From NCBI RefSeq assembly GCF_902859595.1, contig NZ_CADIJQ010000001.1, forward strand, positions 1,302,001-1,366,000: a stretch of DNA of 64,000 nt, written 5' to 3'. A program made the translations under genes and the position numbers. This document shows positions 25,401 to 33,037 of the stretch, piece by piece (the stretch's first letter is position 1; each line of letters opens with the position of its first letter). The stretch is from Achromobacter kerstersii. GTDB lineage: Bacteria > Pseudomonadota > Gammaproteobacteria > Burkholderiales > Burkholderiaceae_B. The notes under the pieces were generated by a model. The model did not search any database, was not told the origin of the DNA, and was given only the letters and a program-made list of their open reading frames with translations.

Positions 25401-25699
25401 ACCGCTATCCCAACAAACGTTCGGCACGCGCTTGCGGCATCGTCACCGTGCGCCAACGGCCGCAAACCTCCAAGGGCGTGATCTTCGTCACCCTGGAAGA
25501 CGAAACCGGCCCCGTCAACGTCGTCGTGCGCCCCGAGCTCATCGAACGCCAGCGCCGCGAACTGCTGGGGGCCACGCTGCTGGGCGTCTACGGCGCCTGG
25601 CAAAGCGTAGACGGCGTCCGCCACCTGATCGCCCAGCGGCTGGTGGATATGTCCGATCTGCTGGGCGGGTTGGCGGCGCAAAGCCGGAATTTTCATTGA
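22466..25699 (+). CDS. dnaE2: error-prone DNA polymerase III alpha subunit DnaE2 (ImuC)
   Basis: The 1077-residue protein has the C-family polymerase layout: N-terminal PHP domain (SNFSFLQGASHPEELAARA), palm with catalytic Asp404 and Asp406 in PPDIDVDFEHQRRE, fingers with GVPIFQEQVMQI, helix-hairpin-helix near 885-920, and a C-terminal OB fold (VIFVTLEDETGPVNVVV). Length matches DnaE2 rather than the replicative DnaE1 (about 1160). The first PHP motif lacks the usual His pair (LQCQS), consistent with a non-functional proofreading site. It performs damage-induced mutagenic synthesis together with ImuA and ImuB. Confidence 0.96.
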   Translation: MDDDSYDALDPSDLLATLPGYAELQCQSNFSFLQGASHPEELAARAAELGYAALALTDECSLAGVVRAHMEAKTQKLPLIIGATFQLRAAPDAAPLGLTLLAQTREGYGNLSELITLARTRAPKGEYRLGPDDFTDPPEGSTHLRHLPECLAILTPAYGTDADRLAEQARWLARVFPNRAWVGLNLLYRSRDDQHRAAIEHAAQQAELPIVAVGQVQMHVRSRKPLHDTLTGIRTHRPVSQCGYELSGNAEQHLRTRMRLANLYPPEALAQTLVIARRCAFSLDELHYEYPDEIVPRGHTPATYLRQETLAGAARRFPAGVPESVSEQIEKELDLIADLHYEAYFLTVYDIVQYARSVGILCQGRGSAANSAVCYCLGITAVDPVRGNNLFERFISKERNEPPDIDVDFEHQRREEVIQYIYRKYGRQRAALTAVVISYRPRSVLRDTGRALGVDLGVIDAVARAHQWWDGKKEMLRTLGACGLDPESQVARQWASLAQTMMGFPRHLSQHPGGFVISRGKLSRLVPIENAAMQDRSVVQWDKDDLDALKLLKVDVLALGMLSALRRTLELAGQRRGQPLALQDIPEGDDATYDMICDADTVGVFQIESRAQMTMLPRLRPRKYYDLVVQVAIVRPGPIQGGMVHPYLRRRQGKEKETYPSEKVRGVLSRTMGVPIFQEQVMQIAVVAAGFTPGEADQLRRSMAAWKRKGGVDKFRVKLVGGLLAHGYTLDFAEALFRQVEGFGEYGFPESHAASFALLAYFSSWLKRHEPEAFLAALLNSQPMGFYAPAQLVQDARRHGVCVLPADVTVSGWDSALETLPPDHPGAQRPARPHAPPRDDTRPAVRLGLSLIQGMREDAVRRIETARAQSPFTDTGDLARRAGLNRHDLNALAAGDALRTLAGHRRQASWEAAASVHSRDLLRDAAIEETQAPRLSAPSESQTVAADYRSVGLTLHRHPVALLRSQLTARNFQPAEVLNRYPNKRSARACGIVTVRQRPQTSKGVIFVTLEDETGPVNVVVRPELIERQRRELLGATLLGVYGAWQSVDGVRHLIAQRLVDMSDLLGGLAAQSRNFH

Positions 25700-25831
25700 G
25701 GGGTGGGGTGAGGTTAAACCGGTGAATTGCGGGCAGTACCCGTGACATGGGTGTCACGCATCGCGGCAATCCCCGACGCGCGCGGCCTATGCTTTGCGCC
25801 TCGACTCACCATCGTTGCCGGGGACCCACTC

Positions 25832-26596
25832 ATGTCGCCATCGCGAATCCATTTCTATCAAGAGCACTTGGCTGACCTGCATCAGGCCTTGGTTCAACAT
25901 CCGACCGTGCTGAAGCAATTAAGCGGCCGGAACATCCGCCTTGATGGTGTAGCGCTATTGCCCGAGGACACTTTCTCCACGCCCTTCGGCAAAATCTCAG
26001 CCTTGGAATTCGCCCGCTTGTTTTTGGTCTTCGACGGCAGCCGCGTGCATCAACAGGCGGAGCACAAATTGGGGCTGGATAATGCGCCACCCGGCCTCTA
26101 CTACACCGTGGTCAACCCCCGTTTGATACAGGCGCCGTTCAAGAACAAGCTTGGCCTGTATGCACCAGACGCCGGCACCAACTGTCGCCTCATTTACGCG
26201 CTGCACATCGACCATTTCTACTTGAGCGCCACGTTGGCGCCCCCTTACCTGGGCCGCTTCGCTTTTGCGCTTTGCGCCATCACGGCCTATCTGTCCGGAC
26301 TTGTCAGAATATCCCTGATGGCTGCGGGCGGCCTGGGCTACAGCGCCCGCTACATTGGCTATCGGTTCTGGCCGAAACTCGGGTTCGATGCCCCGCTACA
26401 TACCGGTGAAACCGCTGGGCAAATGCGGTTAACGGGATGCGCCACCGTGCAGGACGTGTTGGCCATTGATGAGGCTTGGTGGATCAGCGCGGGTTCGCAA
26501 AGACCTATGGTTTTTGATCTGGCGCCTCATAGCGCCTCCTGGCAAAAGCTAGTACCCTACATCAGCACTCAAATCGCGCCAGGGAGGCTTATATGA
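25832..26596 (+). CDS. uncharacterised protein with GNAT-like segment, low-GC pair
   Basis: I do not recognise a named family. ATG 25832 has GGGGA nine bases before it and gives 254 residues. The middle (residues about 125-195) reads like the core of a GNAT acetyltransferase: a beta strand (ALHIDHFYLSATL), helix (FAFALCAITAYLSGL), strand (RISLMAAGG) and the phrase YIGYRFWPKLGFDAPL, similar to the G-Y..GF region near the C-terminus of GNATs. This is a resemblance only. No signal peptide is seen. Base composition is clearly lower than the neighbours (32 G/C in the 60 bases at 25861-25920). It overlaps the next gene by four bases. Confidence 0.7.
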   Translation: MSPSRIHFYQEHLADLHQALVQHPTVLKQLSGRNIRLDGVALLPEDTFSTPFGKISALEFARLFLVFDGSRVHQQAEHKLGLDNAPPGLYYTVVNPRLIQAPFKNKLGLYAPDAGTNCRLIYALHIDHFYLSATLAPPYLGRFAFALCAITAYLSGLVRISLMAAGGLGYSARYIGYRFWPKLGFDAPLHTGETAGQMRLTGCATVQDVLAIDEAWWISAGSQRPMVFDLAPHSASWQKLVPYISTQIAPGRLI

Positions 26597-26871
26597 ATGA
26601 CCAAACTACGCTGAAATGCGCCAATACGGTTGGCTACGATAAGACTGGCTACGATAAGACTGGCTGCAATAAGACTGGCGGCACTAAGACAGGCCGCCCA
26701 ACCCAAGCAACGGGCTCAGAAGACATCTCCGCGAAGCCAGGCCGGGTGATCAAGGTCTCCATGAAGGGTATCCCGGTGGTCACGCAGGGCATTTGGGCGG
26801 AAATGGTAGCCCGCGCGCGTCAGCCGTCCACGGTCTTCCGTCCTTATCCGATCTTGCCCGACGCAAACTGA
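26593..26871 (+). CDS. small protein with in-frame 15-bp repeats, coupled to upstream gene
   Basis: The 92-residue protein starts with ATG overlapping the stop of the preceding gene (ATGA). Residues 14-33 are four copies of a five-residue unit, GYDKT, GYDKT, GCNKT and GGTKT, encoded by tandem 15-bp repeats. The C-terminal 40 residues (GRVIKVSMKGIPVVTQGIWAEMVARARQP) look structured. Arrangement as a small partner behind a larger low-GC gene would suit an effector/immunity or toxin/antitoxin pair, but there is no direct evidence. A likely terminator follows at 26904. Confidence 0.7.
   Translation: MNDQTTLKCANTVGYDKTGYDKTGCNKTGGTKTGRPTQATGSEDISAKPGRVIKVSMKGIPVVTQGIWAEMVARARQPSTVFRPYPILPDAN
26632..26691 (+). 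repeat. four in-frame 15-bp tandem repeats
   Basis: Units start at 26632, 26647, 26662 and 26677; the first two are identical (ggctacgataagact) and the next two diverge. Each encodes five residues, so copy-number change would keep the frame. Confidence 0.93.
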
Positions 26872-26903
26872 CTCAGCCCCACCCCCGCTTTCCTTACACC
26901 AGG

Positions 26904-26937
26904 CCCGCCTTGACATCAGATCAACGCGGGTTTTTCA
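26904..26937 (+). terminator. probable factor-independent terminator
   Basis: CCCGC (26904-26908) and GCGGG (26926-26930) can pair, followed by TTTTT at 26931-26935 and further T-rich sequence. The stem is short with a loop of 17 bases, so strength is uncertain. Confidence 0.5.
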
Positions 26938-27027
26938 TTTTTTGCCACGCTGCTGCCGCACCCCATCACAGCCCGCCACGGCTGGTCTATCATGGCTTTT
27001 TTGTCGCGTAGTTGTAAGGAGCTTTAC

Positions 27028-27438
27028 ATGATCCGCAAGCTGATCCCCTTCCTCCTGGTTGCCACCCTGAGCGCGTGCGCCAATACCGGGACGTCGTCTT
27101 CGTCCAGCCGCGCACCGGCAGCCTCCAGCTCCTCTAGCTCCTCCACCTCGTCCGATTCGTCCGGTGGCGCAACGTATGGCGGGTCTTCGTATGGGTCGTC
27201 GTCGAACATGCCCGGCAGCAGCATGGGTGGCGGCAAGACTTGCGACGCGGGCGCGCTGCAAGCGCAGATTGGCCAGAAAGCCAGCCAGTCGGTCATGGAA
27301 GATTTGCGTTCGCGCAGCGGCAGCACCACCGCCCGCATCCTGCGCCCGGGCCAATTGGTCACCATGGAATACAACGCGACCCGCCTGAACCTGATCGTGG
27401 ATGACAAAGATGTCATGACTGCCATCCGCTGCGGCTGA
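27028..27438 (+). CDS. lipoprotein with I78-type peptidase inhibitor domain
   Basis: ATG 27028 (GGAG upstream) gives 136 residues. The lipobox LSAC places the acylated Cys at residue 17. A Ser-rich linker of about 45 residues follows (runs of Ser, then Gly/Ser/Tyr), then a compact domain starting CDAGALQAQIGQKAS and ending RILRPGQLVTMEYNATRLNLIVDDKDVMTAIRCG. The RxLRPG, RLNL.VD and I..I.CG pattern with flanking cysteines fits the Inhibitor_I78 family (Aspergillus elastase inhibitor type). It is probably anchored in the outer membrane facing the periplasm, guarding against proteases. No operon partner is present. Confidence 0.85.
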   Translation: MIRKLIPFLLVATLSACANTGTSSSSSRAPAASSSSSSSTSSDSSGGATYGGSSYGSSSNMPGSSMGGGKTCDAGALQAQIGQKASQSVMEDLRSRSGSTTARILRPGQLVTMEYNATRLNLIVDDKDVMTAIRCG

Positions 27439-27482
27439 TCCCACCGCACTCCTGCCCCGGGGGCCGGCGCCGAGTCCGGCCC

Positions 27483-27539
27483 GCCGCTAGGCTTGCCCAA
27501 CGCCGCTAGGCTTGCCCAACGCCGCTAGGCTTGCCCAAG
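27483..27539 (+). repeat. three 19-bp tandem repeats in a convergent gap
   Basis: Units of gccgctaggcttgcccaac begin at 27483, 27502 and 27521. Degenerate cttgcccaag elements continue to about 27600. They lie between the 3' ends of the I78 lipoprotein and the LysR gene. Confidence 0.93.
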
Positions 27540-27622
27540 TTTCGCGCTGGACTTGCCCAAGCCGACTCGCCCAAGCCGCCTTGCCCAAGCCCCCTCGCCA
27601 AGCCCTCGCCCAGCGCTTCGCG

Positions 27623-28585
27623 CTATGCCTCGTTCATGGCCGCGGGCGGCACGTGGGGCAGGAATGCCCCCGCCACTTCGAACGCGCATTCCTCGCGCGC
27701 AATATCGATCACCCGAGACACGATCGGGTTGACGATATTTTTCTTGTGCACCGCGTAGTAATTGATGGTCGGCAAGTCCGGCTGCACGTTCAGCTGGCAG
27801 AGCGCGCCGCGTTCGACCAGCGGCGCGAAATACGCGCCCGGCAGATAGCTGATGCCCAGGCCCAGCATGGTCAGCTGCGCCATCATCCCCAAGCTATTGC
27901 ACGTCAGCACGCGCTTGACCGGCAGGCCCTGCTCGGCGAACCAGGCGTCATACAGGTGCGACAACGCGGAATTCGTGGGTTGTGAAATCACCGGATACGG
28001 CGCCAGATCCTGCGGCGTCAGCTGCGTCGAAAAATCGATATCCAGCGCAGGGCTGGCCATCCAGACGTTGGTGACCGCGCCCAAGTGCGTGCAGTCGTAC
28101 TGATAGCTCCAGAACGGGCCCGGCATGATGGCCAGGTCCAGCTGGTCTTGCTCCAGCCGTTCGTAGAGCGTGATGCCGCCATCGATTTCCGGCATCAACT
28201 GCACGCGCGGGTAGCGCAGGCTGATCTGGTTGATCAGCCGCGCCAGCCAGGTCATGCCGACGAGTTCGGTCACGCCCAGCCGCACCACGCCTTCGAAGCT
28301 GGCCGGGTCGGCCATGTTCTGCACGATGCGGCTGTTCAAGTCGAGCATTTCGCGCGCCAGTTCGAACAGCTTGCGGCCCTGCGGGGTCATCAGCAATTTC
28401 TTGGCGCGGCGTTCAAACAAGGGCGAACCGGCAAAAGCTTCCAGTTCGCCCACCCGCTTGGCCACCGCCGATTGGGTGGTGTGCAATTTTCGGGAAGATG
28501 CGCTGAAGCTGCCAAGTTCGGAGCTCCAGTAAAAAGCCTCTAGCTGCTTAAGGGTGTACATCGCGGCGGTCGATGCGAAACGCAT
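27623..28585 (-). CDS. LysR-type transcriptional regulator of the adjacent amino-acid operon
   Basis: ATG 28585 with an AGG-rich site upstream gives 320 residues; ATG 28561 and GTG 28597 are alternatives. The N-terminal HTH is typical (LKQLEAFYWSSELGSFSASSRKLHTTQSAVAKRVGELE), followed by the two-lobed effector domain starting near VRLGVTELVGMTWLARL. It lies downstream of, and on the same strand as, the ABC transporter genes (45-base gap), so it may be the last gene of that operon or have its own promoter. It likely controls the RraA-aminotransferase-ABC operon; the ligand is unknown. Confidence 0.92.
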   Translation of the reverse strand: MRFASTAAMYTLKQLEAFYWSSELGSFSASSRKLHTTQSAVAKRVGELEAFAGSPLFERRAKKLLMTPQGRKLFELAREMLDLNSRIVQNMADPASFEGVVRLGVTELVGMTWLARLINQISLRYPRVQLMPEIDGGITLYERLEQDQLDLAIMPGPFWSYQYDCTHLGAVTNVWMASPALDIDFSTQLTPQDLAPYPVISQPTNSALSHLYDAWFAEQGLPVKRVLTCNSLGMMAQLTMLGLGISYLPGAYFAPLVERGALCQLNVQPDLPTINYYAVHKKNIVNPIVSRVIDIAREECAFEVAGAFLPHVPPAAMNEA

Positions 28586-28630
28586 GGAAACCCTCACCTT
28601 ACCATCGCCGCCGCGCTGTCCGACCCGGCC

Positions 28631-29365
28631 TTAGCCGCGCGGATGCAGGATGTCGGCCAGGAAGCGCTGCGCGCGCGGATGCGACGGCGCGCTGAAGAAG
28701 CGCTCGGGCGTGTCCATTTCCAGGATCTCGCCGCCGTCCATGAAGACCACGCGGTCGCAGACGTCGCGCGCGAAACCCATTTCGTGGGTCACGCACACCA
28801 TCGTCATGCCGTCCTTGGCCAAGCCCTTCATCACTTGCAGCACTTCACCGACCATTTCCGGGTCAAGCGCGCTGGTGGGCTCGTCAAACAGCATCACCGG
28901 CGGTTGCAGGGCCAGCGCCCGCGCAATGGCCACGCGCTGCTGCTGGCCGCCCGACAACGCCCCCGGGTAGGCATCAATCTTGTGCGCCAGGCCCACGCGA
29001 TCCAGCAGGCTTTTCGCGAGTTCCACCGATTCCTTGCGGGATTGCTTGCGGATGTTCACCGGCGCGAAGAGCACGTTTTCCAGCACGCTCATGTGCGGAA
29101 ACAGGTTGAACTGCTGGAACACGAAACCAATCTTCTGGCGCAGCGCGTTCAGGTTGGCGCCCTTCTGATAAATGTCTGCGCCGTCGATCAGGATGCGGCC
29201 TTTTTCGATGGGCTCCAGCCGGTTGATCGTGCGGATCATGGTCGACTTGCCCGAGCCCGACGGCCCGCACACCACCAGCACTTCGCCCCGCGACACCGCC
29301 AGGTCCACGTCCTTCAGCACGTGATGCGCGCCGTACCACTTGTTCACTTTTTCAAGCTTGATCAT
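28631..29365 (-). CDS. polar amino-acid ABC transporter ATP-binding protein
   Basis: The 244-residue ATPase belongs to the GlnQ/GltL/HisP group. Walker A is GPSGSGKST (about residues 34-42), the Q-loop follows in [18 protein letters not shown], the signature is [15 protein letters not shown] and Walker B is [14 protein letters not shown]. The H-loop is [11 protein letters not shown]. It energises uptake through the two permeases encoded directly upstream. The gap to the permease is 10 bases. Confidence 0.95.
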   Translation of the reverse strand: MIKLEKVNKWYGAHHVLKDVDLAVSRGEVLVVCGPSGSGKSTMIRTINRLEPIEKGRILIDGADIYQKGANLNALRQKIGFVFQQFNLFPHMSVLENVLFAPVNIRKQSRKESVELAKSLLDRVGLAHKIDAYPGALSGGQQQRVAIARALALQPPVMLFDEPTSALDPEMVGEVLQVMKGLAKDGMTMVCVTHEMGFARDVCDRVVFMDGGEILEMDTPERFFSAPSHPRAQRFLADILHPRG

Positions 29366-29375
29366 GTTTGTTCCT

Positions 29376-30065
29376 TTAAGCCATGGCGCGCGAGCGGCGG
29401 ATACGCAGGTCCAGCCAGCTCAAGCCGCGGCTCAGGCTGAAGCACACCAGGAAATAGATGATGGCCAGGATGCCGAACACCTGTAGCGGCTGGGTCAGCA
29501 CCAGGTTGTTGACCTGGTTGGCCGCGAAGGTCAGTTCATTGACGCTGATGACATAGCCCAGCGACGTTTCCTTGATGGTCGACACGAACTGGCTGGTCAT
29601 GCTGGGCAGCACGTTAAAGAGCGCTTGCGGCAGCACCACTTTGCGCATCGTCGTCCAATAGCCCACGCCCAGCGAGCGCGACGCCTCGATCTGACCGCGC
29701 GGCACCGCCTCGATGCCCGACCGGATCACCTCCGACAGATACGCGCTTTCATAGACGACCAGCGCGAAGATCAACGTCCAGAAGCCGCTGACGACCTGGC
29801 CCGTCAACTTGGGCACCACAAAGTAGGCCCAGAAGATCAGCATCAGTAGCGGCATGCCGCGCACCACGTTGACCAGCGCCTTGCTGGCCACGCGCAGCCA
29901 GCCAAACGGGCTGACACGCGCCAGCGCGATCAACAACGCCAGCGGCATCGACATCGCCAAGCCCAGCGCGGCCAGAATCAGCGTGAGCGCCAGGCCGCCC
30001 AAGGGGCCGTTGGGGTATTGGCCGACCAGCAGCGTCGGCCAGTATTGCAGTAGCAGATCAAGCAC
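29376..30065 (-). CDS. polar amino-acid ABC transporter permease 2 (HisM/GlnP type)
   Basis: The 229-residue protein has about five membrane segments and the HisQM domain, with the EAA-like loop [27 protein letters not shown] near residue 110 that contacts the ATPase. It overlaps the upstream permease by eight bases, indicating coupled translation. The two permeases differ and form a heterodimer, as in the histidine and glutamate/aspartate systems. Confidence 0.93.
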   Translation of the reverse strand: MLDLLLQYWPTLLVGQYPNGPLGGLALTLILAALGLAMSMPLALLIALARVSPFGWLRVASKALVNVVRGMPLLMLIFWAYFVVPKLTGQVVSGFWTLIFALVVYESAYLSEVIRSGIEAVPRGQIEASRSLGVGYWTTMRKVVLPQALFNVLPSMTSQFVSTIKETSLGYVISVNELTFAANQVNNLVLTQPLQVFGILAIIYFLVCFSLSRGLSWLDLRIRRSRAMA

Positions 30066-30747
30066 CGTGGCCTCCGCGATTCAGACGATAACGGGCGTAG
30101 ATGCGCGATCCCAGCGCCATGATCAGGAACGATCCCAGCAGGTACATGATCGTCGCCGCGCCGAAGGTGGCAAAGGTGCGATAGGTTTCGTTTTCGATCT
30201 CGCGCGCCTGGTAGGTCAGCTCCATCACCCCAATCGCCATGGCGACGCTGGTGTTCTTGAACAGCAGCAGCGCGCGGCCCACCAGCGGCGGAATGGAAAT
30301 GCGCAGCGCTTGCGGCACGATCACGAAGCGCATGCATTGCAGATAGCTCGCGCCCAGCGCGCGCGCCGCCTCGAATTGCGTGCCGGGAATGGCGCGCAGG
30401 CCGCTGCGGATGTCTTCGGCGATGTAGGCCGCCGACCCCAGCCCCAGCGCAATCGCCGCCAGCGACATCTCGGCGTTATGGTCGTACAACCACAGGCGCA
30501 CGCCTTCCGGCAGCAGTTCGGGCATGCCGAAATACCAGAACAGCACCTGCACCAGCAGCGGCACGTTGCGGTGGTATTCCACATAAGCGTCGACCACCCA
30601 GCGGCACGGCGCCAGATTGGTCGCGCGCACCACCACCAGCGTCACCGCGATGGAAAACGCCAGCACCCAGGCAACCAGAAACAGTTGCACGGTGATGGCC
30701 ATGCCGCTGAGCAGCAGCTGGTATTGGGAAGCGTCAAGTAGGCTCAT
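30058..30747 (-). CDS. polar amino-acid ABC transporter permease 1 (HisQ/GltJ type)
   Basis: ATG 30747 (after GGAG) is preferred over an upstream in-frame alternative start and gives 229 residues. It has N-terminal membrane segment LLLSGMAITVQLFLVAWVLAFSIAV, the family GxxLTxxl-like start, and the EAA loop YIAEDIRSGLRAIPGTQFEAARALGAS. It is the partner of the downstream permease. Upstream lie a strong stem-loop and short repeats that separate it from the binding-protein gene. Confidence 0.92.
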   Translation of the reverse strand: MSLLDASQYQLLLSGMAITVQLFLVAWVLAFSIAVTLVVVRATNLAPCRWVVDAYVEYHRNVPLLVQVLFWYFGMPELLPEGVRLWLYDHNAEMSLAAIALGLGSAAYIAEDIRSGLRAIPGTQFEAARALGASYLQCMRFVIVPQALRISIPPLVGRALLLFKNTSVAMAIGVMELTYQAREIENETYRTFATFGAATIMYLLGSFLIMALGSRIYARYRLNRGGHGA

Positions 30748-30789
30748 AAAGCAGTCAATCTCCAACAATCGCGCGGACCACGCCAAACG

Positions 30790-30834
30790 TCACGGTTTCC
30801 AACCGCCCGCCTGGGCAGGCGCCGGAAACCGTGA
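30790..30834 (-). promoter_or_regulatory. intra-operon stem-loop downstream of the binding-protein gene
   Basis: Perfect 11-base arms tcacggtttcc (30790-30800) and ggaaaccgtga (30824-30834) with a GC-rich inner loop. No U-run follows on the minus strand. Such structures after the receptor gene of ABC operons are known to protect its mRNA and raise its expression over the permeases; that role is inferred here. Confidence 0.65.
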
Positions 30835-30852
30835 CGGGGCATTCGGGCCTTG

Positions 30853-30909
30853 GATACGGGCCTAGATACGGGCCTCGGGGCCTAAATACGGGCCTCTAAA
30901 CACGGGCCT
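30853..30909 (-). repeat. degenerate 12-bp tandem repeats between receptor and permease genes
   Basis: Units like gatacgggcct(a/c) recur at 30853, 30865, 30885 and 30897 with one shortened unit between. They lie after the stop of the binding-protein gene, next to the stem-loop. Confidence 0.75.
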
Positions 30910-30950
30910 TCATACCGGTTCTGGCCGAGATCCGCGCTGGGGTTCGCGCT

Positions 30951-31772
30951 TCAGCCGGCGATGGGGCCGATCTTGAAACCGCGTTCCAGCTTGTAAGGCG
31001 TTTCTGCGCCGAACCACTTGTCGAACAGCTTGGCTGCGGCGCCCGAGCTTTCGGCCTCGTCCAGCGCCTGGTTCACCGTTTGCAGGAAACGCGGTTCGGA
31101 CTTGCGCACGCCCAGACCCCACGGCTCGTCAAACACCGACTTGGCGATGACGGTGACGGGCGCCGTCGGCGGGCTTTGCAGCACCAGACGCGCCAGCACC
31201 AGCTCCGACGCAAACTGCGCGTCCACCTTCTTTTGCTGCAAGGCCAGGTACGTGGCCGAGCTGTCGCCATAGCCAATGACCTGGGACTTGTCCAGAATGC
31301 GCTTGATTTCGCGTTCCGAGCTGGAACCCTTGGTGGCGCCAACACGGCGGCCGTTCAGGGCTTCAATGCTGTCAAAGCCCGAATCCTTGCGCACCAGCAG
31401 CTTTTGCGGGCTGACGTAGTAGGCGTGGCTGAACGCGATCTGTTCGGCGCGGTCGGGCGAATAGCCCAGGTTGGCCGCCAGAATATCGACGCGCCCTTCA
31501 TTCAGTTCCGGCACGCGCGCCGCCACCGACAGCAGCTTGTAGCTGACCTTGACGCCCAGCTTGTCGGCGACGAGCTTGCACACGTCCACGTCGTAGCCCA
31601 CCAGTTGGCGCGTGGCGCCGTCCTGGAAGCTGAACGGCTGCGACGTGCCCAGCGTGCCGCAGACGAGTTCGCCGCGCGCCTTGATGTCGTCGATCTGATC
31701 GGCCTGGGCGGCAGCGCCCAGCGTCAGCGTGGCCAGGCCCAGGCAGGCCGCGAAAAGAGAGTGGCGTTTCAT
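30951..31772 (-). CDS. periplasmic amino-acid-binding protein (ABC transporter family 3)
   Basis: The 273-residue protein has a Sec signal peptide (MKRHSLFAACLGLATLTLGAAAQA, cut before DQIDD). The mature part has the family signature start IKARGELVCGTLGTSQPFSFQD and GYDVDVCKLVADKLGVKVSYKLL, and the conserved RVGATKGSSSEREIKRI segment. It captures a polar amino acid, probably an acidic or hydroxylated one given the enzymes next to it; the exact ligand is not known. The aminotransferase gene lies 62 bases upstream in the same operon. Confidence 0.93.
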   Translation of the reverse strand: MKRHSLFAACLGLATLTLGAAAQADQIDDIKARGELVCGTLGTSQPFSFQDGATRQLVGYDVDVCKLVADKLGVKVSYKLLSVAARVPELNEGRVDILAANLGYSPDRAEQIAFSHAYYVSPQKLLVRKDSGFDSIEALNGRRVGATKGSSSEREIKRILDKSQVIGYGDSSATYLALQQKKVDAQFASELVLARLVLQSPPTAPVTVIAKSVFDEPWGLGVRKSEPRFLQTVNQALDEAESSGAAAKLFDKWFGAETPYKLERGFKIGPIAG

Positions 31773-31834
31773 GCGTGATTCCCCTTGTCTGATTTGTGTG
31801 GTGGTCGTACGGAATGAATGGGCGCGGCGCGGGC

Positions 31835-33037
31835 TCAGGCCAGCTTGGCGCAGGCGTCGCGAATGGCCGAGCAGCCTTGCTTGATGTCATCAAGCGACGC
31901 CGCGAACGACAGCCGGAACGTGCCCGGCGCGCCGTAAGCATGGCCGTCGATGACGGCAACGCCGGCTTCGCGCAGCAGGTAATGCGTCAGGTCGGTGTCG
32001 GTGGCGATCACGTCGCCCGCAGGCGTCTTCTTGCCCAACAGGCCCGAGCAATCCGGGAAGACGTAGAACGCGCCTTGCGGCACAACAATCGCCAAGCCCG
32101 GCGTGCCGGACAATTCGGCAATCGCCAGGTCGCGGCGTTCGCGGAACACCTTGGCGAATTCGGCCACGCAGTCCTGCGGGCCTGACAACGCTTCCAGCGC
32201 CGCCGCCTGGCTCACGGACGACGCGCCCGACGTGCTTTGCGATTGCAGAATGGCCATCGCCTTGATCAATTCGTCAGGCGCCGCGCCGTAGCCGATGCGC
32301 CAGCCGGTCATCGCGTAAGCCTTGGACACGCCGTTCACGACCAGCGTGCGGGCGGCCAGTTCCGGCGCCACTTGCAGCGGATGCACGGTGGCTTCGCCCG
32401 TGAAATTCAGGCGGGCGTAGATGTCGTCCGTCATCAGCCAGACGTGCGGATGGCGCTTGAGCACTTCCGTCAGGCCGCGCAGTTCTTCGGCGGTATAGAC
32501 CGAGCCCGTCGGGTTGCTGGGCGCGTTCATCATCAGCCACTTGGTGCGCGGCGTGATGGCGCGTTCCAGCGCGTCCGGGGTGACTTTGTAATCGGTGGCG
32601 GGCGACGTTTCCACGGCGACCGGCACGCCGCCGTTCACCAGCACCATGTCCGGGTACGACACCCAGAACGGCGCAGGGATCAGGACTTCATCGCCGTCAT
32701 TCAGCGTGGCGGCCAGGCCATTGAAAATCACCTGCTTGGCGCCGGTGCTGACGATGATCTGCGACACCGGGTAGTCCACGCCCGTCGCCTCCAGCAAATG
32801 GCCGCGGGCGGCCTTGCGCAGCGCAACCGTGCCTTGGGCCGGCGGGTATTTGGTTTCGCCGCGGTTCATGGCGGCGGTGGCGGCCTGGCGGATATGTTCC
32901 GGCGTAGAAAAGTCCGGCTCGCCAATCGTCAGGTCGATGATGCGGCGGCCTTGCTCGCGCAGTTCAGCGATGATGGCGCGCGCGGCAACGCTGGGCGACA
33001 GCTTGATGCGCTTGATGCGGTCGGCAACGATGCTCAT
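31835..33037 (-). CDS. class I PLP-dependent aminotransferase
   Basis: The 400-residue enzyme has fold-type I aminotransferase features: LTIGEPDFSTPEHI at residues 37-49, the NAPSNPTGSVYT substrate-binding Asn region, DDIY at 204-207, the PLP Lys239 in VVNGVSKAYAMTGWRIGYG and the C-terminal FRLSF with the carboxylate-binding Arg. It resembles AspC/aromatic aminotransferases of the I-gamma type. Its ATG overlaps the stop of the RraA-like gene (ATGA). Probably it converts the imported amino acid to a 2-oxo acid that the RraA-like aldolase then handles. Confidence 0.93.
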   Translation of the reverse strand: MSIVADRIKRIKLSPSVAARAIIAELREQGRRIIDLTIGEPDFSTPEHIRQAATAAMNRGETKYPPAQGTVALRKAARGHLLEATGVDYPVSQIIVSTGAKQVIFNGLAATLNDGDEVLIPAPFWVSYPDMVLVNGGVPVAVETSPATDYKVTPDALERAITPRTKWLMMNAPSNPTGSVYTAEELRGLTEVLKRHPHVWLMTDDIYARLNFTGEATVHPLQVAPELAARTLVVNGVSKAYAMTGWRIGYGAAPDELIKAMAILQSQSTSGASSVSQAAALEALSGPQDCVAEFAKVFRERRDLAIAELSGTPGLAIVVPQGAFYVFPDCSGLLGKKTPAGDVIATDTDLTHYLLREAGVAVIDGHAYGAPGTFRLSFAASLDDIKQGCSAIRDACAKLA

